From Gaiellasilicea sp037721555 (lineage in GTDB: Bacteria > Actinomycetota > Thermoleophilia > Gaiellales > Gaiellaceae), in assembly GCA_037721555.1 (NCBI GenBank), contig JBBJOI010000009.1, positions 50,825 to 114,824 of the forward strand: 64,000 nucleotides of DNA, in the 5' to 3' direction. The stretch's first letter is position 1, and every line of letters starts with the position of its first letter. This document shows, piece by piece, positions 7,760 to 16,461 of the stretch. Made by a program: the position numbers and the translations under genes. The notes beneath the pieces were generated by a model. That model worked only from the letters and a program-made list of their open reading frames with translations. It searched no databases and had not been told where the DNA came from.

Positions 7760-10564
7760 CTACGAGACGGCGAACAGCTGGTCACGGTGGAGCGCGCCTG
7801 CCTCCGAGAGGACCTCGACGGGCAGGATGCGCTCCAGCGTGTCGACGCAGCGCGGGCAGAACTGGGTACCGGTCGTACGGCGCAGCTCGACGAGCGCTTC
7901 CTCGAGTGGCCGTGCGGCGCGGTAGATGCGCGCCGTCAGCATCGAGTCCAGTGCGTCGGCGACGTGGATGATCCGGGCACCCAGGGGAATCTCCTCACCT
8001 GTGAGACGATCCGGGTAGCCCGTGCCGTCGAAGCGCTCGTGGTGGTGCCGGATCGCCGGGACTGCGTCGTTGAGGAAGCCGAGCCGGTCGATGATGCGTG
8101 CGCCCTCGTCGGCGTGCCGGCGCATCAGCGTCCACTCCTGCTCGGTCAGGCTGGCCGGCTTCAGGAGAACCGCGTCGGGGACTGCAAGCTTGCCGATGTC
8201 GTGGAACAGTGCGGCGTGACCGAGGAGGTCGAGCTCGGCCTGCGAGAGGCTCAGCTCCCTCCCCATTGCGAGCGCGAGTTGCTGCACCCGGCGCGAGTGG
8301 CCGGTCGTGAGGGCGTCGCGTGCGTCGACCGTCGCCGAGAGGTTCATCATTGCCGCCGTCGAGCGTTCCTTCAGGAGCCGGTTCGCCTGCTCCAGCGAGA
8401 CGTTCTGCGTGTGGATCGTCTCGGCGGCCTGGCGCAGCTTCCGCGCACTGTGCCGCGTGTGCGACAGGTTGGCCTCCTGGGTCCTCCGCACCAGGAGCAG
8501 CGGCGCGGCGAAGACGGCTAGCGCGTAGAGCCCCACGGCGTGGTACGCGATCGTGATCACACCTCCGATGAAGCCGTACACGAGGTAGTGCGGCGCGAGC
8601 CACAGACACCGCTCCTGCCAGCCGCGCCACCACGGCTCGCGGCTCTCGAGTGCGATCGCGAAGGCATGGAGGCCCGTGTTGACGGCAAAGTACGCCGCCC
8701 CGGCAAGTACACCCGCGACGACGGTGACGAGCTCACCGATGCCGCCGTCGTAGCCGGCGGACGACACCGTCGCGGCGGCCAGACACGCAAGCGTCAACGC
8801 GCCGATGTTGAAGAAGACGTTGTGGATGGCCGGCCTGCGCGCGCTCCAGTCCACGACCGCGGTCGCGATCGCGAGGGCGAGGGCGACGCGGGAGCCGAAC
8901 ATCGCAGACCCGGCGATGGCGCCAATCGCAGTGATCGAGATGGCACCGTCGTCCAGCGCGAGCGACAACGCCTGACCGATCCCGACCAGAGCAAGGATTG
9001 CGAGCATCCCGGTGAGGTCGGTCGAGCTGCCGAAGAGCAGGCCGCCGACGCCGGCGGCCAGGCCGAACGCGCTCACGAGCCCGACGACGAGGCCGAGCCG
9101 CAGCGGGAGCTCGACGAAACCTCCGCGGACTCTCGCTTGCTGCCTCTCGTGAGGCTCGGCCTCCGTCGCCGGCTCGACGCGTGCACGCACGGGCGGTACG
9201 TGCGGCACACCTTCCTCCGGTACAGCGACGAGGCGCTCGGCGCGCTCGAACGGGACGTGGAGCGGCTCGGAGCTCGCTCCGAGAACACGGTTGCGACCCT
9301 GAAGCTTGGCGCGGTAGACGGCGAGATCGGCCTGATGGAGGAGGCCGCGTGCATGCGGAGCGTCCGCAGGAAAGGCGGCGACGCCGATCGAGACCGTGGC
9401 GCGAATCGGCTCGCTCGAGGTCTCGATGTCGAACCGCCGGGCGGCAACCTCGCGGCGGATCCGCTCGGCGATCTCCAGGGCTTCCTCCCGCGATGTCTCG
9501 GGCAGCAGGATGCTGAACTCCTCGCCGCCGAAGCGCGCCGGGACGTCATAGTCGCGGAGCTCGGCGCGGAATACTTCCGCGATCCCCCTCAGGACGGCGT
9601 CGCCGGCGAGGTGACCGTAGGTGTTGTTGACCTCGCGCAGCAGATCAAGGTCGGCCATGATCACCGACAGCGATCGCCCGAACCGCTGCGAGCGTCCGAG
9701 CTCCTCGTCGAGCGCCGCCGCGAAGTGGCGGTCGTTGAAGAGTCCAGTCTTCGGATCGACACGGGCCTCCGCCTGCAGTTGCGGCACCGACAGGGCCCGG
9801 TGGATCAGGAGGAGCGGCGCGATCGCGAACGGGATTAGCCAGGGGTTGGCATTCCAGAACGTCGCGAGGACGACACCGAGTGCGGCGAAGACGAATTCGG
9901 TCGAGAGGTGCTGGGCCGAGAACAGGAGCCGCATCGGCTGCCCGCGGCCGAGGTGCAGCATCGGCGCGATCAGAGCCGAGTTCAGGCCGACGAAGCAGAG
10001 GGACGCAGCGAGGCCGGCTAGCGCGAAGCGGAGCTCGTCGTTTCCGATCAGGCCGCCGGCACCGAAGAGCAGCTGCGCGCCCGCCCAGGCGCCGAGCGTC
10101 GAAAGCGTGTAGTTGAAGATGTTGAACGACTGGATGTACCACGCAGTCCGGTTGCGGAGCCAGTCCGGCAGATGTTGGACGATCGCGATCAGCGCGACGA
10201 GCTCCACCGGCAGGAGCAGCGCAGCGGGGATCAGGAAGACGCCCGTCGTGTGATAGGAGCGGCTACCCGGCGTGCGGACGACGAAGAGCTGCGCGAGCGC
10301 CACGCACACCCCGAGCGCCGCGAAGGTGATCCACTGGCGGCTCGAGTGCTCGAGTTGAGTCAGCAGCGGCAGCGTGGCGGCGGCGGCCACCGCACCGAGA
10401 CCGAGGAGGTAGAGCAGCGCGAGCGGTGGCAGCGTGTGCGCCGGCCGCCCGCCCCCGAGGACACGCTCGACGGCGCCTTTCAACAAGATCGCACGTATGT
10501 CGCGCCTCCGGAAGCCCTGGTCATCGCCGCTTTTCTCTCGAGTCTCCCCCGGCCCGAGCCGCAA
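7760..10564 (-). CDS. Membrane GGDEF / HD-GYP cyclic-di-GMP enzyme
   Basis: A 934-residue protein predicted both to make and to degrade c-di-GMP. Order: a multi-helix membrane module (~40-270), a GGDEF domain with GGEEF at residues 346-350 and an RxxD product-inhibition site (RDYD) five residues before it, a second membrane module (~480-690), a short coiled coil, and an HD-GYP phosphodiesterase domain with LFHDIGK near residue 785 and HHERFDGTGYP near 845. All catalytic motifs look intact on both domains. The gene resembles a head-to-tail fusion of two membrane proteins. The start is TTG at 10564; internal starts within the first 35 residues are possible. It is divergent from murT and has no visible partner. 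Confidence 0.9.
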   Translation of the reverse strand: MRLGPGETREKSGDDQGFRRRDIRAILLKGAVERVLGGGRPAHTLPPLALLYLLGLGAVAAAATLPLLTQLEHSSRQWITFAALGVCVALAQLFVVRTPGSRSYHTTGVFLIPAALLLPVELVALIAIVQHLPDWLRNRTAWYIQSFNIFNYTLSTLGAWAGAQLLFGAGGLIGNDELRFALAGLAASLCFVGLNSALIAPMLHLGRGQPMRLLFSAQHLSTEFVFAALGVVLATFWNANPWLIPFAIAPLLLIHRALSVPQLQAEARVDPKTGLFNDRHFAAALDEELGRSQRFGRSLSVIMADLDLLREVNNTYGHLAGDAVLRGIAEVFRAELRDYDVPARFGGEEFSILLPETSREEALEIAERIRREVAARRFDIETSSEPIRATVSIGVAAFPADAPHARGLLHQADLAVYRAKLQGRNRVLGASSEPLHVPFERAERLVAVPEEGVPHVPPVRARVEPATEAEPHERQQARVRGGFVELPLRLGLVVGLVSAFGLAAGVGGLLFGSSTDLTGMLAILALVGIGQALSLALDDGAISITAIGAIAGSAMFGSRVALALAIATAVVDWSARRPAIHNVFFNIGALTLACLAAATVSSAGYDGGIGELVTVVAGVLAGAAYFAVNTGLHAFAIALESREPWWRGWQERCLWLAPHYLVYGFIGGVITIAYHAVGLYALAVFAAPLLLVRRTQEANLSHTRHSARKLRQAAETIHTQNVSLEQANRLLKERSTAAMMNLSATVDARDALTTGHSRRVQQLALAMGRELSLSQAELDLLGHAALFHDIGKLAVPDAVLLKPASLTEQEWTLMRRHADEGARIIDRLGFLNDAVPAIRHHHERFDGTGYPDRLTGEEIPLGARIIHVADALDSMLTARIYRAARPLEEALVELRRTTGTQFCPRCVDTLERILPVEVLSEAGALHRDQLFAVS

Positions 10565-10722
10565 GCCCGCCCCCCGGTGGATCTGAGCGAAACGTATGCG
10601 CGCATTCGGGCCGCGGCATCCCCCGATTGCGGTACCCCGGTGAAAATCCCCCGAACGGGTGATCGAAGCTCGGCGGCATACGCCTCAGCCGAGGGATGCG
10701 CTCGGTGGCGACCCCGGCTCGG

Positions 10723-10728
10723 TAGGCT
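10723..10728 (+). promoter_or_regulatory. -10-like box (TAGGCT) 8 bases before murT
   Basis: TAGGCT is followed by eight bases and the murT ATG at 10737; there is no Shine-Dalgarno sequence. Probable leaderless promoter for murT-gatD. Confidence 0.5.
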
Positions 10729-10736
10729 CGACGGCG

Positions 10737-12110
10737 ATGAGCGCGCGCCTTGCCGTCGAGACGCTCGCCGCTCGTGCGGCCGGCCGTCTCTCGCGGCTCG
10801 CAGGCGCCGGCGGCGGCACGACGCTTCCCGGGAAACTCTTGTGGAAGCTCGACCCGGCCGCCATCGACGCGCTTGCCGCTCGCCTTTCCCAGGGGGTCGC
10901 GCTCGTCTCCGCAACCAACGGTAAGACGACGACAACCGCGATGGCGGCCGCGATCCTCGGCGATGGCCGGCGGCTTGCCTGGAACAGCTCGGGGGCGAAC
11001 CTCGTCTCGGGCATCGCCTCCACCCTGCTCGCGAGGCCAGGAGCGGAGCTCGGCCTGCTCGAGGTCGACGAGGGCGCTCTAACCGAGGTTGCCCGGAGGG
11101 TGCGCCCCCGCGCATTGCTCCTCGGCAACCTCTTTCGCGACCAGCTCGACCGCTATGGGGAGCTCGAGCTCGTCGCGGAACGCTGGCGGGCGACCATGTC
11201 CGCCCTCGGCGAACGGACGACGCTCGTCGTGAACGCCGACGATCCCCGACTGGGCGATCTCGCCCGCGACCGGCGCAACGCCGTCACCTACGGGGTCGAC
11301 GACCCGGTGCACGGCCGGCGCGCGCTCGAGCATGCTGCCGACTCGCGCCACTGCGTCCGCTGCGGCCGGCCGTACGAGTTCGCGGCGGTCTACGTCGGTC
11401 ACCTCGGCGACTACCGCTGTCCCTCTTGCGGCCACGCTCGCCCGGAGCTGCAGGTGCGGGCGAAGGCGATCGAGCTGCGGGGGCTTGAGAGCGCGACCTT
11501 CGACCTCGTGACACGGGCCGGTGAGACGCGCGTGCGGCTGCCGCTGCCCGGTCTGTACAACGTCTACAACGCCCTCGGGGCGGCGGCGTTGGCGCAGGTG
11601 CTCGGTTCCACGCTCGACGAGATCCGGTCGGGGTTGGAGCGATTCGGGGCGGCGTTCGGTCGGTTCGAGCGCATCGTGGTCGGCGACCGGACGATCCTCG
11701 TCCTGCTGATCAAGAACCCGGCGGGCGCCAACGAGGTGATCCGGACGCTCGAGGGGGGAGGCGTGCCGCCGCTCCTCCTCGTTGCGCTGAACGATGCAAC
11801 CGCTGACGGCAAGGACGTTTCCTGGATCTGGGATGTCGACCTGGAGCCGCTGCTCGCCCGCACCGAGCGCGTGATCGTCACCGGCGAACGTGCCGCCGAG
11901 CTGGCCGTCCGCTGCGTCTACGGCGGTCTGCCGGAAGACCGCCTCGAGGTGCAGCCGGCGCTCCATCGGGCGCTCGAACGCGGGCTCGAGTTGACTCCGG
12001 CGGGGGGCGAGCTCGTCGTCCTCCCGACCTATACGGCGATGCTTGCGCTGCGCCGAATCTTCACCGAGCGCGGCCTGGTGCAGCCGTACTGGGAGCAGCT
12101 GCAGCGATGA
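10737..12110 (+). CDS. murT: Lipid II isoglutaminyl synthase, MurT subunit
   Basis: Mur-ligase-like subunit that, with GatD, amidates the D-glutamate of the lipid II stem peptide. The 457-residue protein has the ATP-binding SATNGKTTTT near residue 58, a four-Cys zinc ribbon inserted in the central domain (HCVRCGRPYEF near 205, then YRCPSCGHARP), which is diagnostic of MurT, and the C-terminal DUF1727 region with LLIKNPAGANEV. It is followed after 10 bases by gatD, the usual operon. The ATG at 10737 is chosen over upstream in-frame starts because the -10-like box precedes it and the protein then begins at the Mur-like N-terminus. Confidence 0.95.
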   Translation: MSARLAVETLAARAAGRLSRLAGAGGGTTLPGKLLWKLDPAAIDALAARLSQGVALVSATNGKTTTTAMAAAILGDGRRLAWNSSGANLVSGIASTLLARPGAELGLLEVDEGALTEVARRVRPRALLLGNLFRDQLDRYGELELVAERWRATMSALGERTTLVVNADDPRLGDLARDRRNAVTYGVDDPVHGRRALEHAADSRHCVRCGRPYEFAAVYVGHLGDYRCPSCGHARPELQVRAKAIELRGLESATFDLVTRAGETRVRLPLPGLYNVYNALGAAALAQVLGSTLDEIRSGLERFGAAFGRFERIVVGDRTILVLLIKNPAGANEVIRTLEGGGVPPLLLVALNDATADGKDVSWIWDVDLEPLLARTERVIVTGERAAELAVRCVYGGLPEDRLEVQPALHRALERGLELTPAGGELVVLPTYTAMLALRRIFTERGLVQPYWEQLQR

Positions 12111-12120
12111 GGTTCCTCAC

Positions 12121-12873
12121 GTGAGGATTCGGCTGGGTCACCTGTATCCGGACTATCTGAACATCTACGCCGACCGGGGCAACATCGCGGTCCTGTCGCG
12201 GCGGGCCGCAGCGCGGGGGCACGAGCTGGAGGTCGCTTCGGTCTCGGTGGGCGACGAGCTGCGCCCTGGTGAGCACGATCTCCTCTACATCGGCGGCGGT
12301 CAGGACCGTGAGCAGGCGCTCGTCGCGCCGGATCTCGCCGCCAAGGGCGACGCGGTCCGGACGGCCGTCACGGCCGGAACCGCCATACTCGCAGTGTGCG
12401 GTGGCTACCAGCTTCTCGGCCGCGGTTACTTCGGCCGCCGGGACGTCGACATGCCGGGTGTGGGCCTCTTCCCACACGCGACGATCGCTGGCGAGCGGCG
12501 CATGATCGGCGACGTCCTACTCGAATGCGAGCTAGAGCCGGGAGTTCGGCAGACGCTCGCCGGCTTCGAGAACCACGCCGGCCGGACCCGCCTCGATCCT
12601 GGCGCCGTTCCGCTCGGGCGGGTCGTCGCAGGCTTCGGTAACGACGGCGAGTCGGGCTACGAGGGCTGCCGGGTCGGCCGGGCGGTCGGCACCTACCTGC
12701 ACGGGCCGCTCCTGCCGCGCAACCCCTGGCTGGCCGACTGGCTCCTCGCCCAGGCGCTCGCGCACGCGACCGGCGACGAACCGCCCGAGCTCGCACCCCT
12801 CTCCGACCGGCTCGAGGCGCAGGCACACGCCGTCTCAGCGCAGCGCGCCCGAGACCGCGGCGGCCGCTTCTAG
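12121..12873 (+). CDS. gatD: Lipid II isoglutaminyl synthase, GatD glutaminase subunit
   Basis: Class I glutamine amidotransferase of the CobB/CobQ type that supplies ammonia to MurT. The 250-residue protein begins with a GTG 10 bases after the murT stop (RIRLGHLYPDYLNIYADRGN, the family N-terminus). The nucleophile is Cys93 in ILAVCGGYQLLG, and the catalytic His is in GTYLHGPLLPRNP. The last ~39 bases overlap the 3' end of the convergent decarboxylase gene. Coupled expression with murT is expected. Confidence 0.95.
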   Translation: MRIRLGHLYPDYLNIYADRGNIAVLSRRAAARGHELEVASVSVGDELRPGEHDLLYIGGGQDREQALVAPDLAAKGDAVRTAVTAGTAILAVCGGYQLLGRGYFGRRDVDMPGVGLFPHATIAGERRMIGDVLLECELEPGVRQTLAGFENHAGRTRLDPGAVPLGRVVAGFGNDGESGYEGCRVGRAVGTYLHGPLLPRNPWLADWLLAQALAHATGDEPPELAPLSDRLEAQAHAVSAQRARDRGGRF

Positions 12874-14223
12874 AATCGCTGAGGCCGATCGCTCGACACC
12901 GTTCTCAGTCGTACGGAAGCTCGAGACGGAGATGCGCATTGCGGCGCGACCCTGCCATTCGGTGGCGCCGAGCCAGCAAGTACCGTCCTCCTGCACGCGG
13001 CGGACGACCTCCCGGGTGACCTCGTCATCGTCTCCGAAGCGGACGAGCACCTGGTTGAGGACGACCTCGTTGAGGATCTCCACCTCCGGGTCGGCGGCCA
13101 GCAGCGCGGCGAAGCTGCGCGCGTGGTCGCAACACCGCTCGACGAGGGCTGCCGCGCCGCTGCGACCGAGCGCGCGCAGAGCCGCCCAGACCGCGAAGCC
13201 TCGTGCACGCCGGGACGATTCCGGGACCCAGTCGGACGGACTGCGACCGCCACCCCGCTGGAGGTAGCTGGCCGCTACGGCCATCGCGTCCGCCTGAGCC
13301 TGGGGATGACGACAGAAGACGAGCCCCGAGTCATACGGGACGTTCAGCCACTTGTGCGCGTCCGTGGCCCAAGAGTCCGCGCGCTCCGAGCCTCGAACGA
13401 GATGGCGGAAGCGCGGGCTCGCGGCGGCCCACAGGCCGAAGGCTCCATCGACGTGAAGCCAGGCACCGGCCCCTTCGCACGCCTCCGCGATCTCCGCGAG
13501 CGGGTCGAAGGCGCCGGAGTTGACGTTGCCTGCCTGGGCACAGACGATCGTGGCCCCGGCGCTGCCCGCCAGGGCGTCGCCCAGTGCATCCGCACGCATC
13601 CTGCCCTGGTCGTCGGCAGGGATCACCGTGAGGGCGTTCGTCCCGAGGCCGAGGAGCTTCAAGGAGCGGTCGATCGTGACGTGCCGCTCGGCGCCCGCGA
13701 ACACGCGGATCCGTGGCGCGCCGTTCAGCCCCTCTTCTGCGACGTTCCAGTCGGCCCGCGCGAGCACGTGCTGCCGTGCGGCGGCGATCGCGGTTGTATT
13801 CGCTCCCTGGCCGCCGGTGACGAAGCCGCTGGCGATCGCGTCCGGAAGCCCGAGCAGCTCCGCCAGCCACTCCGCGGCGACGTCCTCTGCGGCGGCGGCC
13901 GCAGGCGAGGTGACGACGGAGAAGCCGTTCTGGTCCCACGTGGTCGTAAGCCAGTCGGCGGCGAGGGAAGCGGGCAGCGCGCTGCCGGTCACAAAGCCAA
14001 AGTAGCGGCCGGTCTGCGAGCCGACGACGCCGGGTTCTGCCGCGGCGATCAGGTCGGAGAGAACCTGCGCATCGGGACTCCCCCGCTCGGGCAGCGAGCC
14101 GCCCAAGGCAGCACGCACGTCCTCGAACGAGCCTGACGCCCGCACCGGTCGCTCGTCCAGCGTCGCATGGAACCGTGTCGCGTAGTCGGCGGTGAGCCGC
14201 AGGAGCTCGTCTACGGAATCCAC
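12835..14223 (-). CDS. PLP-dependent group II amino-acid decarboxylase-like protein
   Basis: Fold-type I PLP enzyme of the aromatic-amino-acid/glutamate decarboxylase group, 462 residues. Visible motifs: SGFVTGGQGANTTAI (phosphate-binding loop region), HVDGAFGLWA (Asp that binds the pyridine nitrogen) and DSWATDAHKWLN, whose Lys should form the internal aldimine. Length and order are normal for the family. The substrate cannot be read from sequence: aromatic amino acids, glutamate or tyrosine decarboxylation are all possible. It is the last gene of the run hflX-dut-nudix-this gene and overlaps the nudix gene by 13 bases. Confidence 0.85.
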   Translation of the reverse strand: MDSVDELLRLTADYATRFHATLDERPVRASGSFEDVRAALGGSLPERGSPDAQVLSDLIAAAEPGVVGSQTGRYFGFVTGSALPASLAADWLTTTWDQNGFSVVTSPAAAAAEDVAAEWLAELLGLPDAIASGFVTGGQGANTTAIAAARQHVLARADWNVAEEGLNGAPRIRVFAGAERHVTIDRSLKLLGLGTNALTVIPADDQGRMRADALGDALAGSAGATIVCAQAGNVNSGAFDPLAEIAEACEGAGAWLHVDGAFGLWAAASPRFRHLVRGSERADSWATDAHKWLNVPYDSGLVFCRHPQAQADAMAVAASYLQRGGGRSPSDWVPESSRRARGFAVWAALRALGRSGAAALVERCCDHARSFAALLAADPEVEILNEVVLNQVLVRFGDDDEVTREVVRRVQEDGTCWLGATEWQGRAAMRISVSSFRTTENGVERSASAILEAAAAVSGALR

Positions 14224-14663
14224 AACGAGCCAAGATAGATCGCGGGATCCCCGGACTGCCAGCCCTCCAGGAAGTGCTGAATCGGCGGGTGGAGGACGAT
14301 CGACCGTAGATCGTCCGTTGCAAAGAGGCGGTGACCCCGCACTGCATTGTCTTGTGAGGCAACAGAATCGAGCGAGCCGTTGAGCTCGCCGGCAAAGATG
14401 ATGTGGACGACGTGCTTCGAGGTGGGGCTCTCCTTGGGCGAGATGGAATCGACGATCGCGATCGGACCTTCGAATCGCGGCGGTGTCAGTCCCACCTCCT
14501 CGGCCAGCTCGCGGTCGAGTGCCTCGAGCAGGCTCTCGCCCGTGTGCACACCGCCGCCCGGCAAGAGCCAGGCGTCTCGGCCGTCCTTTTCATGACGACA
14601 GAGCAGCATCCGACCGTGCCAGCGTAGGACGGCCGAGACGCGCACGCGGGGGTCGTGGCCCAC
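14211..14663 (-). CDS. Nudix hydrolase
   Basis: Pyrophosphohydrolase of 150 residues with an intact Nudix box (GGGVHTGESLLEALDRELAE, then EVGL), the Mg-binding helix that cleaves nucleoside diphosphates linked to another moiety. The N-terminal beta strands (VRVSAVLRWHGRMLLCRHE) are typical. The gene sits between dut and the decarboxylase, two bases after the dut stop, so a nucleotide-pool cleaning role would fit, but the substrate is not specified by the sequence. Confidence 0.88.
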   Translation of the reverse strand: MGHDPRVRVSAVLRWHGRMLLCRHEKDGRDAWLLPGGGVHTGESLLEALDRELAEEVGLTPPRFEGPIAIVDSISPKESPTSKHVVHIIFAGELNGSLDSVASQDNAVRGHRLFATDDLRSIVLHPPIQHFLEGWQSGDPAIYLGSLWIP

Positions 14664-14665
14664 CG

Positions 14666-15100
14666 TCAGGCTCTCGAGGAGCCGAAGCCCCGGGCGCCGC
14701 GCTCGCTGCCGGGAAGCTCGTCCACCTCGAGTAGCTCGACCTCGGGTACGCGCAGGATCACGAGTTGCGCGATTCGCATGCCGGCCTCCACGGTGAAGCT
14801 CTCACGCGGGTCGGTGTTGAGGAGAACGACGCGGAGCTCACCACGATAACCCGAGTCGATCAGGCCCGGTGAGTTGAGGACCGTGATGCCGTGCCGCGCA
14901 GCGAGTCCAGAACGCGGCTGTACGAATCCTGCGTACCCCGCGGGAATGGCGACGGCGAAGCCGGTGCGAACCGTCGCTCGGCCGCCCGGCGCGAGCACCG
15001 CCTGCTCGAGCGAGGCGAGGTCGAGACCGGCGTCGCCGTCGTAGGTGCGCCCGGGAATCACCGCGTCGACGTGCAGACGCGTGATCGCCAGCTCGATCAC
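14666..15100 (-). CDS. dut: Deoxyuridine 5'-triphosphate nucleotidohydrolase (dUTPase)
   Basis: Trimeric dUTPase hydrolysing dUTP to dUMP and PPi, preventing uracil incorporation and feeding dTMP synthesis. The 144-residue protein shows the five motifs: DAGLDLAS (I), PRSGLAARHGI (II), GLIDSGYRGELRV (III, catalytic Asp and Tyr), RIAQLVI (IV) and RGARGFGSS (V, the Gly/Phe-rich lid). Length is normal. Its GTG start overlaps the hflX stop (GTGA), so translation is likely coupled. Confidence 0.95.
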   Translation of the reverse strand: MIELAITRLHVDAVIPGRTYDGDAGLDLASLEQAVLAPGGRATVRTGFAVAIPAGYAGFVQPRSGLAARHGITVLNSPGLIDSGYRGELRVVLLNTDPRESFTVEAGMRIAQLVILRVPEVELLEVDELPGSERGARGFGSSRA

Positions 15101-16434
15101 GTCGTCTCCGCCTCGCGGACTTGATAGATCGAGTCTGCTACCACGAAGGGTGCGAAGCGCGCAATCTGCCGCCGCGGCAGCCGCGCGCGGATGAGGACGC
15201 CGTCCTTGCCGTCTTCTCGTTCCTCGATCGGGGCGCCGAGCGCATACAGCTCCGCGAGCTTGGCGCCCTGGTCGTAGGGAAGCAGCAGACGAACGTCCTC
15301 GTAGCGGTCGGCGAAGCGGTCGGCGATCCGTGCGTAGAGCGCCTCGAGCCCCTCACCCGTGGATGCAGCCACCTGAGGCGCTCCCGAGAACCGGTTTGCG
15401 AGCCGGCGGCGCCCGAGCGAGTCGACGAGATCGACCTTGTTCAGGACGAGCTCGATCGGAACTTCGTCGGCGCCGATCCCGCTCAGCACCGACTCGACGG
15501 AGGCGATCATCTCCTCCAGCCGCTCCTCGGAGACGGATGCGTCGACCACGTGGAGGATGAGATCGGCCACGAGTGTCTCCTCCAGCGTCGAGGCGAAGCC
15601 TTCGACGAGCTGGGTCGGCAGGCGGCGGATGAAGCCGACCGTGTCGGTGACGAGGTAGTGCTTGCCGTCGTGGTCGAAGCCGCGCGTCGTCGGATCGAGG
15701 GTCTCGAACAGCCGGTTTTTCACCGACACGTCGGAGCCCGTCAGCGCGTTCAGCAACGTCGACTTGCCGACGTTCGTGTACCCCGCGAGCGCGACGATCG
15801 GTGTCCCACTCTTCTCGCGGGACTTGCGTCGGAGGCCGCGCTGCTTGCCGAGCTCGCGCAGCCGCCGGCGCAGCAACGAGATGCGTCGGCTTGCGATCCG
15901 GCGATCCGTCTCGAGCTGCGACTCACCCGGGCCACGCGTGCCGACCCCTGCGCCGAGGGCGCCCGTGCCGCCGCCGAGGCGTTCGAGGTGCTTCCACATG
16001 CCGCGCATGCGCGGGAGGTTGTACTCGAGCTGTGCGAGCTCGACCTGGAGCTTGCCCTCCGCACTGCTCGCGTGCTGGGCGAAGATGTCGAGGATCAGCT
16101 GTGTCCGGTCGACGACGCGCGCGTCGAGGGCGTTCTCGAGTGAACGCTGCTGCGTCGGGTCGAGCTCGCCGTCCACGAGCAGCACCTCGGCGCGCGCGTT
16201 CCCGTAGGCATCCTTCAGCTCACTCAGCTTTCCCTTGCCGACGTAGCTGCGCGGGTCGGGACGCGCTCGCTGCTGCACCACGGCCTCCACCGGTTCGACA
16301 CCGGCGGTCCGCGCGAGCTCGCGAAGCTCGCCGAGCTCCTGCTCGGGGTCGGTGCCTTTCGCGAGGACGGCGAGCACGAGCCCCCGCTCGGGCTCGGTGC
16401 CCGTGGCGGGGGTGTCGGGCCTGCGCGTCGTCAC
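15097..16434 (-). CDS. hflX: Ribosome-associated GTPase HflX
   Basis: GTPase that binds 50S subunits and splits or rescues stalled ribosomes under stress. The 445-residue protein has the glycine-rich N-terminal HflX domain (GGGTGALGAGVGTRGPGESQ), then a G domain with GYTNVGKSTLLNAL (G1), DTVGFIRRLP (G3) and LNKVDLVD (G4). In related genomes hflX usually follows dapF and miaA; here it is 4.6 kb from dapF with the dapECD cluster and transporter between. GTG start at 16434. It is the first gene of an apparent four-gene operon. Confidence 0.95.
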   Translation of the reverse strand: MTTRRPDTPATGTEPERGLVLAVLAKGTDPEQELGELRELARTAGVEPVEAVVQQRARPDPRSYVGKGKLSELKDAYGNARAEVLLVDGELDPTQQRSLENALDARVVDRTQLILDIFAQHASSAEGKLQVELAQLEYNLPRMRGMWKHLERLGGGTGALGAGVGTRGPGESQLETDRRIASRRISLLRRRLRELGKQRGLRRKSREKSGTPIVALAGYTNVGKSTLLNALTGSDVSVKNRLFETLDPTTRGFDHDGKHYLVTDTVGFIRRLPTQLVEGFASTLEETLVADLILHVVDASVSEERLEEMIASVESVLSGIGADEVPIELVLNKVDLVDSLGRRRLANRFSGAPQVAASTGEGLEALYARIADRFADRYEDVRLLLPYDQGAKLAELYALGAPIEEREDGKDGVLIRARLPRRQIARFAPFVVADSIYQVREAETT

Positions 16435-16461
16435 GGGGGAGATTGTGCCACGCTTACCGCC

